Below are positions 8,512 through 15,829 of a DNA stretch of 64,000 bases, piece after piece. Made by a program: the position numbers and the translations under genes. The notes below the pieces were generated by a model. The model searched no databases. It was not told where the DNA came from and saw nothing but the letters and a program-made list of their open reading frames with translations. Numbering within the stretch: position 1 is the stretch's first letter; each line of letters opens with the position of its first letter. The DNA is taken from positions 1 to 64,000 of the forward strand of contig NZ_JAUNHL010000005.1 of the NCBI RefSeq assembly GCF_030523955.1, written 5' to 3'. The DNA comes from Neisseria sp. (GTDB lineage: Bacteria > Pseudomonadota > Gammaproteobacteria > Burkholderiales > Neisseriaceae).

Positions 8512-8972
8512 GCTGATCCTTGCAAAAGGGTGGGAAAAATGCTGCGACTATAACAAATCGGCTATCACGTGTCATCCGCGCAAGTGGTGTCCCGTCATTT
8601 AGCGGATAGCTATGAATCACTCCCTGATGATAAAAATAATTTTCGATCAAGTTAGGATAAATCTTCTGAAGATACGTCCCAACCCCGGATGAAAAAATGC
8701 CTGTCTGAAAAATAGCTCATCTGCGGTTTGCTCCCTGCCGCTTCTTTAATAACTTTTATTATTGATAATAATTCTCTTTTATTAAAAATATGCTAATCTG
8801 AGACCTTTGCAAAACCCACAGATGTGGATGCAGTTCAAGGCGTAGCAGCGCAGCGAGCGCAGACATAACATAGAGTTAGGCAAGCGAGCGAGCAGCACAC
8901 AACGCAGAAATGCGCCGCAGATGGGGGTTTTGCAAAGGTCTCAATCTACTTTTTTCTTCAGAGCAGATAACC
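8512..8972. other. Intergenic region with uptake sequence and miniature element
   Basis: Holds a single TG-wadDUS at 8698-8709, an AT-rich stretch (8745-8795) and the miniature element 8800-8942. The promoters of ruvA (leftward) and the ZIP transporter (rightward) should both lie here. No gene is supported. Confidence 0.55.
8800..8942. mobile_element. 143-bp GAGACC miniature element, copy 2
   Basis: Flanked by an exact 5-bp direct repeat AATCT (8795-8799 and 8943-8947), the clearest sign of transposition. It is almost identical to copy 3 at 52089 and in the same orientation. Its right end lies 30 bp before the ATG of the ZIP transporter, so any original promoter close to that gene has been displaced or replaced. 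Confidence 0.9.
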
Positions 8973-9779
8973 ATGACTGTCAGCTTATACAACCTAACCG
9001 TCGCCTTCGGCATTACCTTGGCCGCCGGGCTGGCTACCGTATTGGGCAGCATATTGATATTTTTTTCCAAAACACCCAATCCGCGCATGCTCTCTTTCGG
9101 GCTGGCCTTTGCCGGCGGCGCAATGGTTTACGTATCACTCACCGAGATTTTCACCAAAGCTCAAGACGCGTTTAGCGAAGCCTACGGCCAAAGTATGGGG
9201 ATGGCAGCGGCCACACTGGCTTTTCTGGCCGGTTTGGCACTGGTGGCTTTAATCGACCGCTTGGTGCCCAATCCGCATGGTTCGCTCGATCCCCAAGATC
9301 CACAGTTTGCCGAACACTCCCGCCAGCATATTGCCCGCATCGGGCTGATGTCGGCACTGGCGATTACCGCCCACAATTTTCCCGAAGGACTGGCTACTTT
9401 TTTTGCCACTCTGGAGAATCCGGCGGTCGGGGCGCCGTTGGCACTGGCAATCGCCATTCATAATATCCCCGAAGGTATTTCGATCGCCGCGCCGGTGTAT
9501 TTTGCCACCCGCAAAAAATGGTGGACGGTCATCGCCTGCTGTATTTCGGGGCTGGCCGAACCGTTGGGTGCGGTATTGGGCTATTTTCTGCTCAAACCTT
9601 TTCTCTCGCCGCCGGTATTCGGCGCGGTATTCGGCCTGATTGCCGGCGCAATGGTGTTTCTGGCACTGGACGAGCTGCTACCGGCAGCCAAGCGTTACGC
9701 CAAAGGGCATGAAACGGTATACGGCCTCACCTCGGGTATGGCGGTAATCGCTCTGAGTTTGGTATTGTTTAACTGGTAA
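8973..9779 (+). CDS. zupT: ZIP-family metal transporter (ZupT-like)
   Basis: Imports divalent metals such as zinc, iron or manganese across the inner membrane. The 268-residue protein has eight predicted hydrophobic segments and the two ZIP metal-site motifs HNFPEG and HNIPEG, about 30 residues apart, characteristic of ZupT. The start at 8973 (MTVSLYNLTV) fits the family. An in-frame extension back into the miniature element would add residues encoded by repeat DNA and is unlikely. Confidence 0.92.
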   Translation: MTVSLYNLTVAFGITLAAGLATVLGSILIFFSKTPNPRMLSFGLAFAGGAMVYVSLTEIFTKAQDAFSEAYGQSMGMAAATLAFLAGLALVALIDRLVPNPHGSLDPQDPQFAEHSRQHIARIGLMSALAITAHNFPEGLATFFATLENPAVGAPLALAIAIHNIPEGISIAAPVYFATRKKWWTVIACCISGLAEPLGAVLGYFLLKPFLSPPVFGAVFGLIAGAMVFLALDELLPAAKRYAKGHETVYGLTSGMAVIALSLVLFNW

Positions 9780-9789
9780 CACCGTACAT

Positions 9790-9819
9790 GGCCTGTCTGA
9801 AAATATTTTCAGACAGACC
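9790..9819. repeat. Imperfect inverted uptake-sequence pair
   Basis: GGCCTGTCTGAA and TTCAGACAGACC form a hairpin just after the ZIP transporter. Both arms deviate by one base from the TG-wadDUS core, so this may act mainly as a terminator. Confidence 0.6.
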
Positions 9820-9842
9820 TGAATAACAACTGTTACCAAAAT

Positions 9843-9880
9843 CAAAAAAACGGCCTGTACTTTTCAGCACAGGCCGTTTT
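9843..9880. terminator. Bidirectional terminator between zupT and the RlpA-like gene
   Basis: The stem CGGCCTGT (9851-9858) / ACAGGCCG (9869-9876) has an A-run on the left and a T-run on the right. It therefore looks like a Rho-independent terminator for both converging genes. Confidence 0.8.
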
Positions 9881-9890
9881 GCCGGAAAAC

Positions 9891-10373
9891 TTAAATCTGG
9901 GTTTGGTTCGGAATAATCTGCTCGACGCGCACATTGGCCACGCCGGAGAAACCGATTTTTTTGGCCGCACCCTTAGACAAATCGATTACACGGTCGCCAT
10001 GGAACGGGCCGCGGTCGTTGATGCGTACAATCACGCTTTTGCCGTTGGAAAGATTGGTAACTTTCGCATAGCTGGGGATGGGCAGGGTTTTGTGGGCGGC
10101 GGTATAAGCGTGCATATCGAAACGCTCGCCGCTGGCGGTTTTACGGCCGTGGAATCCGGGGCCGTACCAAGATGCTTGACCTGTTTGGCTGAAAGCTTCT
10201 ACTTGTTTAGCGGGATAATAACGTTTGCCGGCGACTTTGTAAGTCATATTGGCCGAGCGATTCAAGGGCTCGGTACGCACCACGGCGTCGGCAAAGGCTG
10301 AGGTTGAAGTCAGGGCTGCGGCGGCAGCTACCATTCCGATAAATAAAGTCTTTTTCGCTTTAGTCAAAACCAA
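9891..10373 (-). CDS. RlpA-like double-psi beta-barrel protein, exported
   Basis: The 160-residue product has a Sec signal peptide (residues 1-28, ending TSAFA) and an RlpA-type double-psi beta-barrel ([21 protein letters not shown] and VRINDRGPF). RlpA proteins act on peptidoglycan, often as lytic transglycosylases at the division septum. Classical RlpA is a lipoprotein with a C-terminal SPOR domain. This one has neither a lipobox cysteine nor a SPOR domain, so it is probably a soluble periplasmic short form. Enzyme activity is not certain. Confidence 0.85.
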   Translation of the reverse strand: MVLTKAKKTLFIGMVAAAAALTSTSAFADAVVRTEPLNRSANMTYKVAGKRYYPAKQVEAFSQTGQASWYGPGFHGRKTASGERFDMHAYTAAHKTLPIPSYAKVTNLSNGKSVIVRINDRGPFHGDRVIDLSKGAAKKIGFSGVANVRVEQIIPNQTQI

Positions 10374-10481
10374 TTCCTATTCTTGAGTTTAAAATATTCT
10401 TTTTGAAATTCTGCTGCAAACCAGCAAAATTTCACCTGTCGAATAGGAATCGGTTTATCAACCTTCTTTTCAGACAGGCAT

Positions 10482-10946
10482 TTATGCGCCTTGTGCAAAA
10501 CCGTTTTGCCGCCATGCTTCAAACAGCATCACCGCAACGGTATTCGATAAATTCATGCTTCTGCTGCCTTCGGTCATCGGTAGGCGCAGTTTTTGGCTTG
10601 CGGGAAGGCTCTCCAGAATCTCGGCGGGCAGGCCGCGGGTTTCGGGGCCGAATAAAAATACGTCGCCGTGCCGGAATTCTGCACAATCGTAACGGCTGCT
10701 GCCTTTGGTGGTCAGCGCAAAAATACGGCGGCCGGCCAAGGCGGTTAGGCAACCGTCAAAATTTTCGTGTACCACTACTTTGGCAAATTCGTGGTAATCC
10801 AAACCCGCCCGCCGCATTTTGGCGGAATCGAGCGGAAAACCCAGCGGTTTTACCAGATGCAAATCTGCGCCGGTATTGGCGCAGAGGCGGATAATATTGC
10901 CCGTATTCGGGGGAATTTCGGGCTGGTATAACACTACGGTAAACAT
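10482..10946 (-). CDS. trmL: tRNA (cytidine(34)-2'-O)-methyltransferase TrmL
   Basis: SPOUT-class methyltransferase that 2'-O-methylates the wobble base of leucine tRNAs using S-adenosylmethionine. The 154-residue length is typical. Motifs seen are PEIPPNTGNIIRLCANTG near the N-terminus, LFGPETRGLP, and the C-terminal knot with MNLSNTVAVMLFEAWRQ. A single uptake sequence lies just past its stop codon (10469-10480). Confidence 0.95.
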   Translation of the reverse strand: MFTVVLYQPEIPPNTGNIIRLCANTGADLHLVKPLGFPLDSAKMRRAGLDYHEFAKVVVHENFDGCLTALAGRRIFALTTKGSSRYDCAEFRHGDVFLFGPETRGLPAEILESLPASQKLRLPMTEGSRSMNLSNTVAVMLFEAWRQNGFAQGA

Positions 10947-10995
10947 ATCTTTAGCAAACCTCAGACCAGAACTATATAGATAAGTTCTTAGTTAA

Positions 10996-11712
10996 TCAAA
11001 ACTTTTTCATTTTAGCGCTGGCCAGCGTCCAGGCAAAAACGCTGCAAGCCCCCGCCTTTTTTAGCGTTCGGGATAATTCGCCCAGCGTCTCGCCGCTGGT
11101 GGTCACGTCATCGATTAACAACACTTTACAATTATTAAAGTTCCCGACCGTCTCAAATATCCCGCGTACATTTCGCCGCCGCTCTTCGGCCGCCAAGGTA
11201 CTCTGCGGCGGAGCAAACCGGCGGTAAACCGCACTTTGCGGCACCGGCCGCCAAGCAAAATCCGCAGCCAACAGCCGCAGCAATTCCTCACATTGGTTGA
11301 ATCCGCGGAACAGCCTCCGCTCGCGGCTCAAAGGCATGGCCAGCACCCAATCGAAATCTTGTTCGGCCAACCAAGGCGGCGGCAGGCTTTTCATCAGCAC
11401 GGCCAGCGGCGCGGCCAGTGAAATATCGCGCAGGTGTTTGAAGCTGTGCAGCACGCCGCTCACCGGCGGCTGATAATAAACCGAAGTCCACAACGCATCA
11501 AACGGCGGCGCTTTTTGCTGGCATTGTCCGCACAACGCCCCGCCGCTGCTCACACCGGCGCAACGCGGGCAAACGTCTTCAGTGCGCACCGCCAACTGCT
11601 GCAAATCGCGCAAACAGCCGCCGCATAACCCCTCTGCGGTCGAAGGCGGGCACAAAGCATGGCATAATAAGCAGCTGGCCGGTGTGGCCGGCAGCCGCCG
11701 AAACGAAAGCAT
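10996..11712 (-). CDS. comF: Competence protein ComF (phosphoribosyltransferase-like)
   Basis: The 238-residue protein has an N-terminal zinc-binding region with four CxxC pairs (CLLC, CGGC, CPRC, CGQC) and a C-terminal PRTase-like domain with the PRPP loop VLLIDDVTTSGETL. ComF is needed for natural transformation, probably in the cytoplasmic processing of incoming single strands, which fits a genome full of uptake sequences. The start MLSFRRLP at 11712 is chosen; ATG at 11718 is also possible. A much longer in-frame reading into bioH is antisense. It diverges from bioH with virtually no space, so its promoter must lie inside the bioH coding region. Confidence 0.9.
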   Translation of the reverse strand: MLSFRRLPATPASCLLCHALCPPSTAEGLCGGCLRDLQQLAVRTEDVCPRCAGVSSGGALCGQCQQKAPPFDALWTSVYYQPPVSGVLHSFKHLRDISLAAPLAVLMKSLPPPWLAEQDFDWVLAMPLSRERRLFRGFNQCEELLRLLAADFAWRPVPQSAVYRRFAPPQSTLAAEERRRNVRGIFETVGNFNNCKVLLIDDVTTSGETLGELSRTLKKAGACSVFAWTLASAKMKKF

Positions 11713-11716
11713 TTTC

Positions 11717-12463
11717 ATGAGTATCCCCGCAAAAAATATTATGATGATCCACGGCTGGGCCGCCAACGGCCGCGTGTTCGACCCTTTGCGCGAAAGCCTG
11801 CCTGAAAACTGGCGCATCCGCACGCCCGATTTGCCCGGCCACGGCGCATCGCCTGATAACGGTGCCTTCGACATCACCGCCACCGCCGATGCATTGGCCG
11901 CAGAAATAGACGATGGCGAACCGGCAGATTTGCTCGGCTGGTCGCTCGGCGGCTTAGTAGCGCTCCACTTGGCGCACCGCCATCCGCAAAAAGTACGCAA
12001 ACTGTGCTTAACCGCCAGCTTCGCCAAATTCCTGGCCGCGCCCGATTATCCCGAAGGCTTAAGCAATCCGGCGCTGGGCAAAATGATTACACTGTTCCGC
12101 CAGGATTACCAGAAATATATGCGCCAGTTTCTCGAATTGCAGTTTCTCTATGCCAAAGAAGCGCGACCGCTGATGCACGCCATATTGCCCGACATCGTGA
12201 AACACGGCACCCCGGCCGCGCTGGAAACCGCGCTTGCAGCCTTGAGCGCCGCCGATGCCCGGCCTTTCCTGCCCGACATCCGACAGCCGGTGCTGCTGGT
12301 TTATGGCGACAAAGACACCATTACCCCGCCGCGCATGGGCGACTATCTGGCGCGGCAACTGCCCGATGCCGCCCTGCACATCATTCCCCAAGCGGCGCAC
12401 GCACCGTTTTTAAGCCACCGGGCACAATTTAGCGCATTATTGCATCCGTTTTTCGCATCCTAA
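11717..12463 (+). CDS. bioH: Pimeloyl-[acyl-carrier protein] methyl ester esterase BioH
   Basis: An alpha/beta hydrolase of 248 residues that removes the methyl group from pimeloyl-ACP methyl ester, ending the BioC-BioH branch of biotin synthesis. Catalytic features are GWSLGG (Ser76), an acid in YGDKDTITP and a His in AAHAPF. The start at 11717 overlaps the comF start region on the other strand. The bioC-like gene follows after a cluster of three uptake sequences, so the pathway pair is adjacent. Confidence 0.9.
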   Translation: MSIPAKNIMMIHGWAANGRVFDPLRESLPENWRIRTPDLPGHGASPDNGAFDITATADALAAEIDDGEPADLLGWSLGGLVALHLAHRHPQKVRKLCLTASFAKFLAAPDYPEGLSNPALGKMITLFRQDYQKYMRQFLELQFLYAKEARPLMHAILPDIVKHGTPAALETALAALSAADARPFLPDIRQPVLLVYGDKDTITPPRMGDYLARQLPDAALHIIPQAAHAPFLSHRAQFSALLHPFFAS

Positions 12464-12466
12464 CCG

Positions 12467-12531
12467 TTCAGACAGGCATACTTATCAAGCTTTGTATCCG
12501 GTATGCCTGTCTGAAAATATGCCTGTCTGAA
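12467..12531. repeat. Cluster of three TG-wadDUS
   Basis: TTCAGACAGGCA (12467-12478) and two direct copies of TGCCTGTCTGAA (12504-12515 and 12520-12531) lie between bioH and bioC. The first and second can pair as a hairpin. The third stands alone 14 bp before the bioC start. Confidence 0.9.
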
Positions 12532-12545
12532 AAAACCTACTGACC

Positions 12546-13352
12546 ATGAATCATCCATCCGACCGCTGGCAGATCCACCGCCATCTGGCCCGCCAAACCG
12601 ACGAGCGGCTGGCCATCGTTACCCGCACGCCGCAGCAGATTTTGCTGATTGGCGCCGACGCCGACGAAAGCCGCCGCCTGCTGGCCGCGCGCTACCCGAA
12701 AGCCGTTTTCAGCGAATACGACCCGCGCGCCGATTTTCTGCAAGCCGCCGCCGCAGGCCGCAAAAGCGGCCTCTTGGCCAAACTCGCCGGCAAAACCGTC
12801 GCCCAACATCAGCAAGCGCTGGAAGCCCCGCTACCGGAAGCCTGCTGCGACATGCTGTGGGCCAACCTCAGCCTGATTATGGCCGAAGAGCCTACCCGGG
12901 TATTCGACAACTGGGCGCATGCCCTGAAAACCGACGGCCTGCTGTTCTTCACCCATTTCGGCATCGACAGCCTGCAAGACTTGCGCCGCCTGCTCGCCCA
13001 ACAAGGCATAGCGAGCGAAGCGCCGCGCCTCTTCGATATGCACGACTTGGGCGATATGCTGTTCCATCACGGCTTTTACGACCCGGTGATGGATACCGCC
13101 AAACTGGAATTAAACTACCGCAGCGCCGAAACCTTCTGGCAAGACATGGAAACGCTGGGCTTATGGGCTTCGCTGCGTTTTCACGACGAAGCCGCCGCCC
13201 GCAAAGCGGTCGACACCCTGTTTGCCCAACAGCGCTTGCCGGGCATCGTATTGGAAACCGTATTCGGCCATGCCGTGAAAAAACGGCAACTGCCCGCAGG
13301 CGAAAGCCCGGTACAGTTTTTCCCCAAAAGGCCGAATCCAGCCGACAGCTAG
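12546..13352 (+). CDS. bioC: BioC-like malonyl-ACP O-methyltransferase
   Basis: A 268-residue SAM-dependent methyltransferase-like protein directly after bioH. The fold is visible as ILLIGADADESRRLL (degenerate motif I), ACCDMLWANLSL (motif II-like) and LKTDGLLFFTHFG. The GxGxG loop is unusual (LLIGADADES), which is a feature of the divergent neisserial BioC group. Adjacency to bioH supports a role in starting pimelate synthesis. From sequence alone the activity is likely rather than certain. Confidence 0.75.
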   Translation: MNHPSDRWQIHRHLARQTDERLAIVTRTPQQILLIGADADESRRLLAARYPKAVFSEYDPRADFLQAAAAGRKSGLLAKLAGKTVAQHQQALEAPLPEACCDMLWANLSLIMAEEPTRVFDNWAHALKTDGLLFFTHFGIDSLQDLRRLLAQQGIASEAPRLFDMHDLGDMLFHHGFYDPVMDTAKLELNYRSAETFWQDMETLGLWASLRFHDEAAARKAVDTLFAQQRLPGIVLETVFGHAVKKRQLPAGESPVQFFPKRPNPADS

Positions 13353-13394
13353 CCCTTTATTCTTGGCAAAATATAAGCACAAAGGAAACCAGCC

Positions 13395-14291
13395 ATGCGC
13401 CCCACTCTTTCCCGCCGCAACTTGTTAGCCGCCGCAGCCACCCTCTTCTTGGCCGCCTGCTCCGCCACCGGCACCCCCAAACAACCGCCGGTGCAAACCC
13501 AAACCAAACCGGCCGCCACCATCGGCTTGGCACTGGGCGGCGGCGCATCCAAAGGTTTCGCCCACATCGGCGTGATTAAAGTATTGCGCGAAGCCGGCAT
13601 TCCGGTGAAAGTGGTTACCGGCACCAGCGCCGGCGCCATCGTCGGCAGCCTGTACGCCTCCGGCATGTCGCCCGACCGTCTGGAACTGGAAGCCGAAATT
13701 CTCGGCAAAGCCGATCTGGTCGACCTTACCCTCTCCACCAGCGGCTTTATCAAAGGCGAAAAACTGCAAAGCTATATCAACCAAAAAGTCGGCAACCGCC
13801 AACTGCAACAGCTGCCGCTTAAATTCGCCGCCGTCGCCACCGATTTCAACACCGGCAAAGCCGTGGCCTTCAACCGCGGCAACACCGGCGTCGCCGTACG
13901 CGCCTCGGCCAGCATTCCCAACGTGTTCCAACCCACCGTTATCGGCAAACACAAATATGTCGACGGCGGCCTGTCCGAGCCGGTGCCGGTAACCTCCGCG
14001 CGCGCGCAGGGTGCCAACTTCGTCATCGCGGTCGACATCTCCGCCCGTCCCGCCAAACTGGCCGGCGACTCCGGCTTCTTTTCCTATCTCGATCAGAGCC
14101 TCAACATCATGAGCGCCCCCGCGCTGGAATACCAACTGCGCCAGGCCAACGTCGTCATCAAACCGGCGGTACAGCAACTGGGGTCGGTCGGCGGCTTCGA
14201 CCAGAAAGCGCAAGCAATCAAACTGGGCGAACAGGCCGCACGCGCCGCCCTGCCGGAAATCAAACGCAAACTGGCCGCTTACCGTTATTAA
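13395..14291 (+). CDS. Patatin-like phospholipase lipoprotein (RssA-type)
   Basis: The 298-residue product has a lipoprotein signal peptide (SRRNLLAAAATLFLAAC, lipidated Cys22; the twin Arg could direct Tat export) and a patatin domain. The oxyanion loop is LGGGASKG (47-54), the nucleophile motif is GTSAG with Ser78, and the catalytic Asp is in DGGLSEP. Such enzymes hydrolyse acyl ester bonds of lipids. Its lipid anchor would place it in the periplasmic leaflet of an envelope membrane. It ends at an inverted uptake-sequence hairpin. Confidence 0.9.
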   Translation: MRPTLSRRNLLAAAATLFLAACSATGTPKQPPVQTQTKPAATIGLALGGGASKGFAHIGVIKVLREAGIPVKVVTGTSAGAIVGSLYASGMSPDRLELEAEILGKADLVDLTLSTSGFIKGEKLQSYINQKVGNRQLQQLPLKFAAVATDFNTGKAVAFNRGNTGVAVRASASIPNVFQPTVIGKHKYVDGGLSEPVPVTSARAQGANFVIAVDISARPAKLAGDSGFFSYLDQSLNIMSAPALEYQLRQANVVIKPAVQQLGSVGGFDQKAQAIKLGEQAARAALPEIKRKLAAYRY

Positions 14292-14300
14292 ACATATTGA

Positions 14301-14331
14301 TGTCTGTCTGAAAACCTTTTTCAGACAGGCA
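14301..14331. terminator. Inverted uptake-sequence pair after the patatin gene
   Basis: TGTCTGTCTGAA (one base off the TG-wadDUS) pairs with TTCAGACAGGCA 8 nt later, and TTTT follows. It is a likely terminator 10 nt past the stop codon. Confidence 0.75.
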
Positions 14332-14370
14332 TTTTCCTTTTCCCATCCGCAAGCAAGGAAAAAAACCAAA

Positions 14371-15597
14371 ATGAACCTACACAATAACGAATTATGTCGC
14401 GTACGCGCCGTTACTGCCTTCACTACCCTCACGCCCGACAGTTCCGCTTGGGAAGCAGTTCTGACCGAAGCCAAAGAGCAATGCGACCGCTTGGCCGCCG
14501 CGTTCGACCAACAAGGTTACACCGTGCAATCCGTCCGCATCGTATCCAACCCGTTCGGCGAATATCTGGATACCGGCAGCATCGAAACGGCCGCCCAAGG
14601 GCTGGCCAAAATTCAGGAAATCCTCACCCGCATCAACCGAAACGGCCTGCGCATCCGTTTTGCCGTCGGCGAAGCCCGAAACGCACAAGAAATCGCCCTG
14701 CTGCCCGAACTGATCAAAAACTACGGCGATCTGTGCAACGCCTGTGTAAACATCGAAACCGACGAACACGGCTTTCTCAACAATACCCTTATCCGGCACT
14801 GCACCGATGCCATCAGGCAAATCGCCCGCATCACCCCGCGCGGCGAAGGTAATTTCAACTTCACCGTCAACTTCAACTGCGCGCCGCTGATTCCCTACTT
14901 CCCCGCCGGCTATCATCGCTCCGAAGCGGGCAAAGCCTTGGTCGTCGGTCTTGAAACACCCGACCTGCTTGTCGCTGCACTGCATAAGCTAAACAACCAG
15001 CCGGCGGAACACGCCGCTTACTACCAAGCCGCCTTTGAGGCCATGAGCGAAGCCTTGCAATATCACGTCGACCACATCCAAGCCTGCATCGCCGCCACTC
15101 CGCTGGCCAACGGCTGGCATTATGCCGGTATGGACACTTCCGCCGCACCGTCGAAAAACTGCACCTCCATGGTAGAAATCTACCGTTTGTTGCGCGTACC
15201 CTATTTCGGAGCTGCCGGCACCGTCGAAGCCTCCGCCCTGCTGACCCGCGTGTTCAAATCACTCCACCGTGTCAATGCTGTCGGCTTTTCCGGCCTGATG
15301 CTGGCCGTTACCGAAGATAGCGGCTTGGCAGAGGCCACCCGTAAACAACAGTTCGACATCCGCGCCCTGCTCACCTACAGCAGCGTCTGCGGTATCGGCT
15401 TGGATACCGTACCCATCGAAGGAGACACCCCGCCGGAAAAAATCGCCGACATCGTGCGCGATACCGGCACCATGGCCTTCCGCCTAAACAAACCTCTCAC
15501 CGTACGCCTGTTTCCGGTACCCGGATTGAAGGCCGGCGAAACCACCCGCTTCGAAAGCGACGATTTGTGTAATTGCGCGGTATTGGCCGTTCCCTAA
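14371..15597 (+). CDS. DUF711 (UPF0210) family protein
   Basis: The 408-residue cytoplasmic protein shows the conserved C-terminal blocks of the DUF711/UPF0210 family: GIGLDTVPIEGDT, LNKPLTVRLFPVPG and a final DDLCNCAVLAV. Family members share the fold of glycyl-radical enzymes (pyruvate formate-lyase superfamily) but lack an established reaction. The neisserial version is divergent relative to the better-known Firmicute proteins. It is flanked by uptake-sequence hairpins and appears monocistronic. Confidence 0.8.
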   Translation: MNLHNNELCRVRAVTAFTTLTPDSSAWEAVLTEAKEQCDRLAAAFDQQGYTVQSVRIVSNPFGEYLDTGSIETAAQGLAKIQEILTRINRNGLRIRFAVGEARNAQEIALLPELIKNYGDLCNACVNIETDEHGFLNNTLIRHCTDAIRQIARITPRGEGNFNFTVNFNCAPLIPYFPAGYHRSEAGKALVVGLETPDLLVAALHKLNNQPAEHAAYYQAAFEAMSEALQYHVDHIQACIAATPLANGWHYAGMDTSAAPSKNCTSMVEIYRLLRVPYFGAAGTVEASALLTRVFKSLHRVNAVGFSGLMLAVTEDSGLAEATRKQQFDIRALLTYSSVCGIGLDTVPIEGDTPPEKIADIVRDTGTMAFRLNKPLTVRLFPVPGLKAGETTRFESDDLCNCAVLAVP

Positions 15598-15615
15598 GCC
15601 GCAATATATGGCGAA

Positions 15616-15643
15616 TGCCTGTCTGAAAACTTTCAGACAGGCA
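15616..15643. terminator. Inverted TG-wadDUS pair
   Basis: TGCCTGTCTGAA (15616-15627) and TTCAGACAGGCA (15632-15643) are separated by 4 nt, and TTTT follows. It lies 18 nt after the DUF711 gene. Confidence 0.8.
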
Positions 15644-15829
15644 TTTTCCGTTACATTCCTGTATAAAATTTCGTTGGGCCGATGTAAATCTACCCATCTT
15701 CGCTTCTCTATCTCCCTGTTGCATAACTATAATATGCAAGCGGTTGATTATCACAATAAAACACAACCGCAGCCTCCGATAAAAAACGCCGCTGCTTCAG
15801 CAGATGCGCCTTAATCCAGACACATTACC

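Noticed and set aside
11713..12027. N-terminal extension of comF
   Set aside because: The frame stays open but is antisense to bioH, and the conserved ComF zinc-binding start begins at MLSFRRLP.
13425..14474. Open frame of 349 codons on the minus strand
   Set aside because: Antisense to the patatin gene; Gly/Ala/Phe-rich with no motifs.
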